Of a stretch of 13,492 nucleotides of DNA, positions 5,282 to 12,875 are shown one piece after another. The stretch spans positions 1-13,492 of the forward strand of contig JAUWGA010000024.1 of the NCBI GenBank assembly GCA_030606635.1, in the 5' to 3' direction. A program made the translations under genes and the position numbers. The notes beneath the pieces were generated by a model that was not told where the DNA came from, made no database searches, and was given only the letters and a program-made list of their open reading frames with translations. The DNA is from Methanosarcinales archaeon. Lineage in GTDB: Archaea > Halobacteriota > Methanosarcinia > Methanosarcinales > Methanogasteraceae. Positions within the stretch are counted from its first letter, which is position 1. The number at the start of each line of letters is the position of its first letter.

Positions 5282-7916
5282 CTCTCTCCTTCACCGCTGC
5301 TTGTGCCGCAGCAAGTATCGCTATTGGTATCCGAAATGGCGAGCAACTGACGTAATCAAGTCCTGTGCGATGGCAGAACTCAACCGACGCGGGATTACCG
5401 CCGTGCTCCCCGCAGATCCCGATTTTTAGGTCTGGCTTTGTGCTGCGTCCTTTTTGGGTGCCCATCTCGACAAGTTTGCCGACGCCGGTCTGGTCGATCG
5501 TCACGAATGGATCAGACGCAAGAATACCCTCCTTCACGTAAAACGGCAGGAACTTTCCGACATCGTCCCTCGAAAACCCAAATGTCATCTGTGTCAGGTC
5601 GTTCGTCCCGAAACTGAAGAACTCTGCCTCCGTTGCGATCTCATCAGCGGTGACCGCAGCTCTCGGGACCTCGATCATCGTTCCGACCAAGTACTCGATC
5701 TCTGTACCGTACCGCTCCATCACTGCGTCGGCAGTCTCTACGAGCCGCTCTTTCGTGAATCGAAGTTCGTTTATGTGCCCGACAAGCGGGATCATGATCT
5801 CAGGGATGACCCTGTGGCAATCCCGCTCCGCTGCCAGTTCACAGGCAGCTTCGAAGATCGCCCGTACCTGCATCTCGTAGATCTCAGGATACGTGATACC
5901 AAGTCTGCACCCGCGGTGCCCGAGCATCGGGTTGACCTCGTGCAGGTTCTGGATGATGTTCTTTAGCTCACCTTCCCCTACATTCATGCGCGACGCCGCC
6001 TCTCTTATCTCTTCCCCCGTTTTTGGGAGAAACTCATGCAGAGGCGGATCCAGCAGCCGAATAGTCACTGGAAGATCCTTCATGACCTCAAATATACCTT
6101 TGAAATCCTCTTTCTGCATCGGCATCAGTTTATCCAGCGCATTCCTTCTCGACTCCTCGTCATCTGCAAGGATCATCTGCTGCACGATCGGTAGCCGCTC
6201 TTCGCCGAAGAACATGTGTTCGGTCCTGCATAGACCGATTCCTTCCGCGCCAAAGTTTCTTGCAACCTCGCTATCGTGCGGGGTATCCGCATTCGTGCGC
6301 ACTCCAAGTCTCTTTGCACGTGAAGCCCAGTCCATCAGCGTCTCAAAGTCGCCGGTCATCTCTGGCTCGACGAGATCGGTCTTACCGAGAATAACTTCCC
6401 CTTTTGTTCCGTCAAGCGTGATAAAATCTCCCTCGTTGACCACGATATCGCCAACCGTGAACCGGTTCGCGTCCCCATCGACATCGATCTCGTTGCATCC
6501 GACGACACAGCACTTGCCCATGCCCCGCCCAACGATCGCGGCATGGCTCGTCATCCCTCCGCGTGCTGTTAGTATCCCCTGCGAGGCAGCCATCCCGCCG
6601 ACATCGTCTGGCGACGTCTCACGCCGCACCAGAATCACCTTTTCACCCTCTTCAACCAGTTCCAGTGCCCGGTGGGATGAGAAGACCACTTTTCCGACTG
6701 CCGCACCCGGCGATGCTGCTAGCCCATTTGCGAGCACATCAACAGTTGCTTTCGGATCGATCATCGGGTGCAGAAGCTGGTCGAGCTGGTCCGGCTCGAC
6801 GCGGAGTATCGCGGTCTCCTTATCGATCAATCCCTCCTCCACCATATCGACTGCGGTCTTCACGGCAGCTTGTGCAGTCCGCTTCCCGGTTCTTGTCTGT
6901 AACATGTAAAGCGTGCCCGATTCGATGGTAAACTCCATATCCTGCACATCACGGTAATGCCTCTCCAGTTTCTCGCGTATGGCAGCCAGTTCCTCATATA
7001 GCTCCGGCATCTCATCCTTTAGATGATCAAGGGTCTCTGGGGTCCGAATTCCTGCAACCACATCCTCTCCCTGTGCGTTCATCAGGTACTCGCCGTAAAA
7101 GACGTTCTCTCCTGTCGCAGGGTCCCTTGTGAAGCAGACGCCGGTTCCGGAATCCGCGCCCATGTTCCCGAATACCATCACCTGGACGTTGACACCTGTA
7201 CCAAGATCATGTGGAATATTATTTAAATTTCTATATGTTTCTGCTCGATCCGTATTCCATGACTCGAACACAGCATTGATCGTCATCCTCAATTGCGCTC
7301 TCGGATCCGCTGGAAACGCTCTTCCGGTCTCTTTCTCCACCAGTTCCTTGTATCTCGATACGAGATCTTTGAGATCATCCGGATCGAGTTCCGTGTCCAT
7401 CGTAACGCCGCGCGACCTCTTCTTCTCCTCGAGAATCTGCTCGAAATTGCTGTGCTCCATCCCTAAAACCACGTTTCCGAACATCTGCACGAACCTGCGG
7501 TACGAATCGTACACAAACCGCTCATTTCCCGACATTTTGGCAATACCTACCGCGCTCTCATCGTTAAGACCGATATTAAGCACAGTATCCATCATTCCCG
7601 GCATCGAGATCGCAGCACCTGAGCGCACGGACAGGAGGAGTGGGTTTTCTGCATCGCCGAACCGTTTTTTAGTGGACTCCTCAAGGCGAGCGAGATTTTC
7701 ATCGATCTCATCCTTAAGACCGTCCGGGTATCCACCATCGTTTGCGTAGTAGTGTATACATGCCTCTGTGGAGATCGTGAATCCCGGGGGCACCGGGATG
7801 CCAATATTCACCATCTCAGCGAGATTCGCCCCCTTCGATCCGAGGAGATCTTTCATTCGAGCGCTGCCTTCAGCGTTTCCGTCACCGAAGAAGTAAACGT
7901 ATTTCTTTGCATTCAC
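5274..7916 (-). CDS. ppdK: Pyruvate, phosphate dikinase
   Basis: PPDK interconverts pyruvate + ATP + Pi and PEP + AMP + PPi in the cytoplasm, and in archaea serves gluconeogenesis or glycolysis. The 880-aa protein matches the usual 870-900 aa and has all three modules: an N-terminal ATP-grasp domain beginning YVYFFGDG with LLGSKGANLAEM and SVRSGAAISMPGMMDT; a central phosphohistidine domain with ARGGMTSHAAIVGRGMGK, the swivelling His at about 458; and a C-terminal PEP/pyruvate barrel with GLCRTEHMFF, FFSFGTNDLTQMTFG and GICGEHGGNP with catalytic Cys at about 835, ending in DYVSCSPFRIPIAILAAAQA. The start was placed at GTG 7916: residues from here match the family start, and AAAGGACGG lies just upstream. 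A longer in-frame TTG at 7997 would add 27 unrelated residues and overlap the GGPP synthase gene. It lies 43 nt after that gene and overlaps dsrE by 8 nt. Confidence 0.97.
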   Translation of the reverse strand: MNAKKYVYFFGDGNAEGSARMKDLLGSKGANLAEMVNIGIPVPPGFTISTEACIHYYANDGGYPDGLKDEIDENLARLEESTKKRFGDAENPLLLSVRSGAAISMPGMMDTVLNIGLNDESAVGIAKMSGNERFVYDSYRRFVQMFGNVVLGMEHSNFEQILEEKKRSRGVTMDTELDPDDLKDLVSRYKELVEKETGRAFPADPRAQLRMTINAVFESWNTDRAETYRNLNNIPHDLGTGVNVQVMVFGNMGADSGTGVCFTRDPATGENVFYGEYLMNAQGEDVVAGIRTPETLDHLKDEMPELYEELAAIREKLERHYRDVQDMEFTIESGTLYMLQTRTGKRTAQAAVKTAVDMVEEGLIDKETAILRVEPDQLDQLLHPMIDPKATVDVLANGLAASPGAAVGKVVFSSHRALELVEEGEKVILVRRETSPDDVGGMAASQGILTARGGMTSHAAIVGRGMGKCCVVGCNEIDVDGDANRFTVGDIVVNEGDFITLDGTKGEVILGKTDLVEPEMTGDFETLMDWASRAKRLGVRTNADTPHDSEVARNFGAEGIGLCRTEHMFFGEERLPIVQQMILADDEESRRNALDKLMPMQKEDFKGIFEVMKDLPVTIRLLDPPLHEFLPKTGEEIREAASRMNVGEGELKNIIQNLHEVNPMLGHRGCRLGITYPEIYEMQVRAIFEAACELAAERDCHRVIPEIMIPLVGHINELRFTKERLVETADAVMERYGTEIEYLVGTMIEVPRAAVTADEIATEAEFFSFGTNDLTQMTFGFSRDDVGKFLPFYVKEGILASDPFVTIDQTGVGKLVEMGTQKGRSTKPDLKIGICGEHGGNPASVEFCHRTGLDYVSCSPFRIPIAILAAAQAAVKERDA

Positions 7917-7959
7917 GTTAGTTCCGTCCTTTGGATGTGTGATGTTTCTGATTCTACAG

Positions 7960-9045
7960 TCAGGACTCCCGCTTGACCATGTATTCTGCCCATGCAAGCA
8001 AGAGGTCCTTGTACTTTGATCCGGGTATAGTTTCTATCCGATCTTTCGCTTCCTTAATGTAACTGTCAGCAAGCGCCCTTGTGTACTCGATGCTCCCGAG
8101 TTCGGATAGAATATCCACAACCTCGCTGGTCTCCTCGGCAGATGCATTCTCATTGCCAAGTATTCCAGACATGCGCCTCTTCTGCGCCTCATCCGCATGA
8201 GTAAATGCATGGTACACAATAAGCGTCCGTTTCCCTTCCCTGATGTCAGAACCAACAGTCTTCCCGAGCTTCTTCGTATCCCCGACAACGCCAAGGATAT
8301 CGTCCTGCAACTGGAATGCAGTGCCGCACCTGCCTGTAAACTGTGATATCGACCGGACCAGTTCGTTTCGCGTATCTGTTGTGGATAGTCCGATCATTGC
8401 GCCGGCAGATCCTGCAAACTCATACAATGCGCCTGTTTTTCTCCACAGCATCCCGAGGATCTTATCCTCGCTTAACGATTCGATCGGAGCTTTCGAGTAC
8501 TGGACATCAAAGACCTGTCCAGAGAGCAGCGTCAGCACAACATCGGTCTCCATCATCCTGACCAAGTGCAGCACAACACCCGGGTCGACGCCGCGCTCTG
8601 TAAGTTCAGACAGAAGTGAGACCGACCAGCCCTGCTGGACGTCACCTGCAAGTATCGCAATCGATGTGCCGTAGCGCATAGCAGTGTCGTTACCATAGCC
8701 GAGATCTGCCCCTCTCCTGCGAAACTCCTCGTGCACCGTGTATCCGCCGCGCCGCATACAATCCCGGTCAATGACGTCATCGTGCACGAGCGTCCATGTG
8801 TGGAATACTTCGGTAGCAGCCGCTGCAGGAAGTGCGATCTCTTCATCGCCACCGGCAGCGCCGCACGAGAAGAGCAGTACGGCAGGCCGCAGCGACTTCC
8901 CGCGCTTCCCACTCAGGTACAGGTACACCGAGTCGTGGATCACTTCAGGAACGAACCGCTCCTGATACCGGGCGGATGTGAGGTACTCGTAGACGAGATC
9001 GCCGCGCTTTGCAAGCTCTTTCTCGAATTCATTCATACTAATCAT
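7960..9045 (-). CDS. idsA: Geranylgeranyl diphosphate synthase (polyprenyl synthase)
   Basis: This is a 361-aa trans-prenyltransferase that condenses IPP with allylic diphosphates to make GGPP, the precursor of archaeal ether lipids. The first Asp-rich motif is DDVID (89-93). The second is FQLQDDILG (245-252), followed by GDTKKLGKTVGSDIREGKRT, whose K-x-x-G-K-x-x-G-x-D-I-x-E-G-K pattern is typical. GKRGKSLRP (47-54) is the IPP-binding region. Trp84 sits five residues before the first Asp motif, where a bulky aromatic residue in archaeal type GGPP synthases limits chain length, consistent with a C15-C20 product. ATG at 9045 overlaps the RNase J stop as ATGA, so translation is coupled. A second ATG at 9036 is an alternative start. 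RNase J followed by this gene is a common euryarchaeal order, usually near mevalonate-pathway genes, which are not seen here. Confidence 0.95.
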   Translation of the reverse strand: MISMNEFEKELAKRGDLVYEYLTSARYQERFVPEVIHDSVYLYLSGKRGKSLRPAVLLFSCGAAGGDEEIALPAAAATEVFHTWTLVHDDVIDRDCMRRGGYTVHEEFRRRGADLGYGNDTAMRYGTSIAILAGDVQQGWSVSLLSELTERGVDPGVVLHLVRMMETDVVLTLLSGQVFDVQYSKAPIESLSEDKILGMLWRKTGALYEFAGSAGAMIGLSTTDTRNELVRSISQFTGRCGTAFQLQDDILGVVGDTKKLGKTVGSDIREGKRTLIVYHAFTHADEAQKRRMSGILGNENASAEETSEVVDILSELGSIEYTRALADSYIKEAKDRIETIPGSKYKDLLLAWAEYMVKRES

Positions 9046-10382
9046 CCAAGAACCAATTCCTCTCCGTTTCTGAGCAGATGGATGGTATCGCCGAGTACGT
9101 ATCCGGTATTTTCAGCCATCTCGATATAGGAACCGTGCATCACGATGTTTCCGTGTGCAGGGATCACATGTTCCGGATTTATCATGCGCAGCAACTCCCA
9201 GTGATCCTCCTTACACGCATGTCCTGAGACATGAACCCCATCGTAGATGCGTGCTCCGCGCATCTTAAGTTTCGTCTCGAGGACGTACCTGTTTGCACGC
9301 GTACTTGGTGTTGGTATCACATTTGCAGAAAATATGATCTTATCACCGTTCTCAATCCTGTATCCCGTATTATCCATCGATATCCGCTCGAGCACGGCGC
9401 CCGGCTCTCCCTGATGCCCTGTTACGATCGGAAGATACTTCTCCTTTCCTTCGGATGCGATTCTTGTAAACGCTTTATCTATGTTCTTCCGCACGCCATA
9501 TATCTTCAGATTTTCCGGAAGCTGGATATATCCCATTTTCGCTGCCAATTTCACATATTTATCCATCGAGCGTCCCATAAGTACAGGAATACGATCCATC
9601 TTCTTTGCGATTTCCAGGGTAGCCGCGATCCTTGCGATGTGGGACGCGAACGTGGTCACGATGACCCCTGATTCTGTCTCCTCGGTACCGATGAGCACAT
9701 CGTTGAGCAGATCCTTTGCGATCCGTTCTGACGGCGTCTTTCCAACGATTGCGGCATTGGTACTCTCTGTGATCATCAAAAAGACACCCTCCTTGCCGAT
9801 CTGCTTGAGCCGCTTTATGTCTGGCGGCTCCCCGAGCGTCGGCGTCCGGTCCATCTTGAAGTCGTTGGCATACAGAAGAATGCCCCGTGGGGTGTGCACC
9901 GCAATGAAGACACAGTCGAGAGTGCTGTGCTGGACCCTTATGAATTCTATCGAGAGGTTTTTTGAGACCTCCTTTGTCTCACCGGCGTTCATTTCGACCA
10001 GTTCGTTCTCTGCCGGGAACTTCCGTTCCGACTTGATCAACTGTTTGATAAGACCGATCGTGTAAGGGGTTGCGATGATCGGGGCACGGTACCTGTGTGC
10101 CAGTTTCGAGATTGCTCCGATGTGATCGAGGTGTCCGTGCGTACAGACGATTGCGCGAACCGTGCCGTCCACCCCCTTCATCACGGTATCGTCCGGTATC
10201 GCGCCTATCTTGATCAGATCGAGCGAATGCATCCGTTCGATCTCCACGTCCTCATGAATCTGCACCTGATCGAGACGGAGCCCCATGTCGAAGATGATGA
10301 TGTCGCCGCCGACATGCACCGCCGTCATATTCCTGCCCATCTCATTATATCCGCCGACTGCAATAATTCCAATATCGTCCAA
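9042..10382 (-). CDS. rnj: Ribonuclease J (beta-CASP metallo-beta-lactamase RNase)
   Basis: This 446-aa archaeal RNase J is a 5'-3' exoribonuclease (in some members also an endonuclease) for mRNA decay and rRNA maturation. The metallo-beta-lactamase core shows CTHGHLDHIG (His82, His84, Asp86, His87), further metal ligands in VQHSTLD (His152) and YANDFKMD (Asp174), then the beta-CASP insert with ITESTNA, VTTFASHIARI and TGHQGEPGAVLERI, and the closing SGHACKEDH and IPAHGNIVMHG. Length is standard for the compact archaeal form. The start codon is TTG at 10382, supported by GGAGGA at 10389-10394 with 6 nt spacing and by the protein beginning DDIGIIAVGGYNEMGRN as in relatives. It heads the minus-strand series and shares a 4-nt overlap with the GGPP synthase gene. 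Confidence 0.95.
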   Translation of the reverse strand: MDDIGIIAVGGYNEMGRNMTAVHVGGDIIIFDMGLRLDQVQIHEDVEIERMHSLDLIKIGAIPDDTVMKGVDGTVRAIVCTHGHLDHIGAISKLAHRYRAPIIATPYTIGLIKQLIKSERKFPAENELVEMNAGETKEVSKNLSIEFIRVQHSTLDCVFIAVHTPRGILLYANDFKMDRTPTLGEPPDIKRLKQIGKEGVFLMITESTNAAIVGKTPSERIAKDLLNDVLIGTEETESGVIVTTFASHIARIAATLEIAKKMDRIPVLMGRSMDKYVKLAAKMGYIQLPENLKIYGVRKNIDKAFTRIASEGKEKYLPIVTGHQGEPGAVLERISMDNTGYRIENGDKIIFSANVIPTPSTRANRYVLETKLKMRGARIYDGVHVSGHACKEDHWELLRMINPEHVIPAHGNIVMHGSYIEMAENTGYVLGDTIHLLRNGEELVLG

Positions 10383-10388
10383 TTATAG

Positions 10389-10445
10389 TCCTCCGTGTGA
10401 AAATATTATTATCATAAAAAAGTGTGGGCGTGAGATATACTTAAG
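10389..10445 (-). promoter_or_regulatory. RNase J operon ribosome site and likely promoter
   Basis: GGAGGA (10389-10394, minus strand) precedes the TTG start by 6 nt and decides that start. Further upstream TAAGTATATC (about 10434-10443, minus strand) is a TATA-like box; a start about 25 nt downstream would leave a leader near 30 nt that includes the ribosome site. An AT-rich run at 10401-10420 is an alternative but would put the transcript start inside the Shine-Dalgarno sequence. Confidence 0.45.
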
Positions 10446-10606
10446 GATTTGGTGGATGGCCGGATTTTGACTCTTTGATAATTCTCGTGATATCCACCTC
10501 ACTGATAAATCAAGCAAATAACAAAACTCTCCCTATAATTTGCGTCAGGTGTGATCTCTCAAGCAAAATCCTATCTGTTTAGCATTAGGTTGTGGAGGGC
10601 ACTGTC

Positions 10607-10816
10607 TAAAAATCCGAGTGTTTTCTGCCGATTTACTCGATTCGTGATATTCGCGACTGTGAGCGCAAGCGAAGCAGCGCCGAAGGCATAAAATCAGCAC
10701 CAAAAGATGGCTGCGCCGATGCTGCGCATTCACGAATGGCAACGAATGACGCGAATGTTCGAACACGTGTACACTACCATAAAATCAGAGTGTTTTCACC
10801 GGAGTTTTCGATTGTG
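10607..10816. repeat. Cluster of direct and inverted short repeats upstream of moxR
   Basis: Two related 38-40 nt direct copies lie at 10607-10646 and 10779-10816; both contain AAAATC-x-GAGTGTTTTC, then CCG and TCGATT-GTG. The 11-mer CATAAAATCAG is identical at 10687-10697 and 10778-10788. Between the copies are inverted pairs: ATTCGTG (10640-10646) with CACGAAT (10731-10737), and ATTCGCG (10649-10655) with CGCGAAT (10750-10756), around a GC-rich centre with GCAGCGCCGA and CTGCGCCGAT. It looks like a decayed intergenic repeat element; the type is not recognised. Confidence 0.5.
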
Positions 10817-10873
10817 CTGCATCTGGCCAGATCTGTGCAAATCCTTTTGATGCCGCACCCCGTATTGTCATAC

Positions 10874-11752
10874 ATGGTCGAACTCGTAGTATTTGGGCAG
10901 GAGGAGATGAAGCGCTACCTCCGCCTCTTCGCAGAAGCAATCCGGCTCGGGCTTCGCTTCCATCTCTTGATCGAGGGACCTCCGGGCACAGCGAAAACGC
11001 TTGCCGTTAACCAGATGGTCTCTTCCCTGAAAAAGGAGGTTGGAGACATCCCGTATGTGCGGGTGACCGGCAGCCAGGATGCGCTTCCAAGCGATCTCAT
11101 TGGCGACCTTGATATCGGGAAGTACCGGGAAGGCGAGATGGATATCCTTGCAGGACCGCTCTTTAGTGCGCATGGCCGCGATACGCCGGGAATTGTGTAT
11201 GCCGATGAACTGAACCGTTTCAGCGAGTACACGCTGATCATATTCACCGAGATCATGGCGGAGTGGCAGGTCTCGTTTCCAAAGACCCCGATCACCAAAC
11301 CGCTTCGCGCGAACGTGATCGCAACCATGAACCCCTACGACATCTCAGGCATCACCGAGGTTCCGCAGCACATCCTGGATCGGTTCAACGCAAGGATCGT
11401 TGTTAATTATCCTGACAAGGAGACCGAACTTAGGATCGCAGCCCAACATACGGAGTATTACTACAAAAAGTTCGCATCCCGCCTCAAATCGTTATTCCAT
11501 CCACTCGTGAGCACCACGAGGGCGATGCGGAAGCTTGGAGTCCCACTCGGACCAAGAATATACCTATCGACGCTGGACTTGCTTGCGCTGGAACTGTCCT
11601 CGATCGGATCGATCGACAACGACACCGTGATCCAGCATTACGAGAATGCGGTCCGGTCCAGAATCGGAAATCTCGAGGAGGACAAGCAGTCCGAGTTCTT
11701 GAGTACGGCATCGATTGCGTTGCGCGGGGAACTTGAAGGGGCAAAGAAATAA
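10874..11752 (+). CDS. MoxR-family AAA+ ATPase
   Basis: This 292-aa AAA+ ATPase is of the MoxR group, chaperone-like ATPases that help assemble or activate protein complexes, often with a von Willebrand A-domain partner. Walker A is GPPGTAKT (35-42), Walker B IVYADELNR (107-115), sensor 1 VIATMNPYD (148-156), and the arginine-finger region HILDRF (166-171); the C-terminal lid follows to the end. The start at 10874 (VELVVFGQEEMKRY) gives the length and N-terminus expected of the family. In-frame ATGs at 10850 and 10736 are possible but the added residues look unrelated and overlap repeats. No clear ribosome site is seen before 10874, so the start is moderately sure. No VWA or CoxE-like gene follows; the next gene is a small regulator 71 nt downstream with its own promoter. 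Confidence 0.88.
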   Translation: MVELVVFGQEEMKRYLRLFAEAIRLGLRFHLLIEGPPGTAKTLAVNQMVSSLKKEVGDIPYVRVTGSQDALPSDLIGDLDIGKYREGEMDILAGPLFSAHGRDTPGIVYADELNRFSEYTLIIFTEIMAEWQVSFPKTPITKPLRANVIATMNPYDISGITEVPQHILDRFNARIVVNYPDKETELRIAAQHTEYYYKKFASRLKSLFHPLVSTTRAMRKLGVPLGPRIYLSTLDLLALELSSIGSIDNDTVIQHYENAVRSRIGNLEEDKQSEFLSTASIALRGELEGAKK

Positions 11753-11754
11753 CA

Positions 11755-11818
11755 AGTATATATGTTGTTTTTAACCACAAGATTTATATGTAACAAATAC
11801 ATATTCGGGGGTGGTGAT
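11755..11818 (+). promoter_or_regulatory. Promoter, palindromic operator candidate and ribosome site of the wHTH gene
   Basis: Two TATA-like boxes occur, AGTATATATG (about 11755-11762) and ATTTATATG (11782-11790). The second is overlapped by a perfect inverted repeat ATATGTA-ACAAA-TACATAT (11786-11804). A strong GGTGAT ribosome site (11813-11818) sits 5 nt before the ATG at 11824. A dyad over the promoter of a DNA-binding protein suggests autoregulation, which is inference. Confidence 0.55.
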
Positions 11819-11823
11819 AACTC

Positions 11824-12198
11824 ATGAAAGATTTATCAGTTAAGGTACTGGACGACGACGATGAGGAATTCGTCGACATATTGATCAAACAAGGACTGAA
11901 ACGGAATACTGCCAAAGTGCTTGCATATCTGAAAGGCGTTGATACAGCGACGTCAAAAGACCTCGAGGTTGGCTCGGACTTAAGGCAGCCCGAAGTCAGT
12001 ATTGCGATGCGAGAACTGCGCGCACACGGCTGGGTCGCCGAAACCGACGAGAAGAAGCCAGGAAAAGGACGTCCTTACAAGGTATATTCGCTCAAGGTTC
12101 CTATCAGTGAAATTATAGTGAAATTGGAGGAGAAAAAGAAGTTAGAGGTAGAGGAAGCGATGAAGAACATCGAACGGTTGAAAGCGTTGAGTGCTTGA
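11824..12198 (+). CDS. Small winged-helix transcriptional regulator (TrmB/ArsR-like)
   Basis: This is a 124-aa DNA-binding protein. After an acidic N-terminus (DDDDEEF, 10-16) comes a winged helix: helices at about 14-38, SKDLEVGSDLRQPEVSIAMREL (44-65) holding the recognition helix, and a basic wing EKKPGKGRPYKVYSL (76-90). A highly charged helix at 94-120 (many Glu/Lys) could dimerise. The pattern resembles small archaeal regulators of the TrmB/ArsR superfamily; no sugar-binding or metal-binding domain is present, so the signal sensed is not visible. It has its own promoter with a palindrome and a strong ribosome site. It lies downstream of moxR and ends 5 nt from the convergent ribB, with a hairpin terminator over its stop codon. 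Confidence 0.88.
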   Translation: MKDLSVKVLDDDDEEFVDILIKQGLKRNTAKVLAYLKGVDTATSKDLEVGSDLRQPEVSIAMRELRAHGWVAETDEKKPGKGRPYKVYSLKVPISEIIVKLEEKKKLEVEEAMKNIERLKALSA

Positions 12199-12214
12199 TG
12201 CGCTCAACCTTTTT
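12186..12214 (+). terminator. Hairpin plus T-run at the end of the wHTH gene
   Basis: GTTGAGTGC (12186-12194) pairs with GCGCTCAAC (12200-12208), nine pairs with one wobble and a 5-nt loop, followed by five T (12210-12214). It spans the stop codon at 12196-12198 and covers the convergent ribB stop. Archaea mostly need just the T-run, so the stem may instead serve 3'-end protection. Confidence 0.5.
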
Positions 12215-12875
12215 CATATCCGGATATAATCTCTTCTCCTTCCACAAAGACCAGATCATTTTTTATTGCGTATTTTTTCGCATCCTCTTTTGTCAGCGCA
12301 TATCCTGTCTCCGAATCGAGCATCTCGCAGATACAGAGCACCGGGTTTATGCCTGCAAGTTCTGCAAGCGCTATCGAGAGTTCGGTCTGCCCTTTACGCT
12401 CTTTTAATAGATCTTTTGCACCGCGCAGCACTGCAACGTGACCCGGGGATCGAAACTCGCTCGAAAAATCAACCGCATCCCCGTTAAGCGTGGACTCGAC
12501 GATCTCATCCAGTTTGCGGATGGTGAGTGCACGGTCCCGGTCCGGGATGCCTGTGAACGTGTCCCTGTGATTTACCCAGAGTGAAAACGAGGAACGGGTG
12601 TCGTAATGCAGGTCTCCTTCGGCGAGATGTGCCAGATCTGGCAGACGCCTGAGAATATCAGCCGCGAACGGAAGCCCGAGACGCTCGGCAGCCGCATCCG
12701 GTATCACCGCGCACAAAAGTCCGCCGCCGTAGATACGCATCTCTGCAATGTCTTGCGGGCTGATCGATCTTGCCGGTATCATAAAATCAGTCTCGCCTTC
12801 GCGATCCGCGGCGTCATATAACAGTATCATCCTGTCGTTTCTAATCGCATCGATTGCGTCTTTTATGTTCTGCAT
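12204..12875 (-). CDS. ribB: 3,4-dihydroxy-2-butanone 4-phosphate synthase
   Basis: RibB converts ribulose 5-phosphate to 3,4-dihydroxy-2-butanone 4-phosphate and formate in riboflavin synthesis. The 223-aa monofunctional protein has the archaeal-length layout: DREGETDF (24-31) with the metal-binding acidic loop, GGLLCAVI (50-57), FTGI-x-DRDRALTI (107-119), SPGHVAVLRG (143-152) with catalytic His146, and GQTELSIALAELAG (162-175). No fused GTP cyclohydrolase II domain is present, as is usual in archaea. ATG at 12875 has GGAGGT at 12882-12887 with 6 nt spacing and overlaps the end of the riboflavin kinase gene by 13 nt, so the two are cotranscribed. Confidence 0.96.
   Translation of the reverse strand: MQNIKDAIDAIRNDRMILLYDAADREGETDFMIPARSISPQDIAEMRIYGGGLLCAVIPDAAAERLGLPFAADILRRLPDLAHLAEGDLHYDTRSSFSLWVNHRDTFTGIPDRDRALTIRKLDEIVESTLNGDAVDFSSEFRSPGHVAVLRGAKDLLKERKGQTELSIALAELAGINPVLCICEMLDSETGYALTKEDAKKYAIKNDLVFVEGEEIISGYEKG

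Larger units (their letters stand above)
10383..10873. other. Divergent intergenic region between RNase J and moxR
   Basis: About 490 nt separate the divergent genes. The RNase J side holds its promoter. From about 10440 to 10600 I see only an inverted pair GGTGGAT (10451-10457) / ATCCACC (10492-10498) with a 34-nt centre and no known RNA. From 10607 to 10816 lies a repeat cluster described separately. An in-frame upstream extension of moxR to an ATG at 10736 runs through this cluster but has no family support. No clear TATA box was found for moxR. Confidence 0.5.

Noticed and set aside
5893..6909. 338-codon plus-strand open frame
   Set aside because: It is antisense to the conserved PPDK core; its Ser/Pro/Arg-rich translation is what an antisense shadow gives.
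7916..7997. TTG start for PPDK at 7997
   Set aside because: It adds 27 residues unrelated to PPDK and would overlap the GGPP synthase gene by 38 nt, while GTG at 7916 matches the family N-terminus.
9481..10065. 194-codon plus-strand open frame
   Set aside because: It is antisense to RNase J motifs and has no family resemblance or ribosome site.
10451..10498. GGTGGAT / ATCCACC inverted pair as a riboswitch or small RNA
   Set aside because: It is a single 7-bp stem with a 34-nt centre, no conserved riboswitch features and an uncertain strand.
10736..10873. N-terminal extension of the MoxR protein by 46 residues
   Set aside because: The added residues run through repeat sequence and do not resemble MoxR N-termini; the family start fits 10874.
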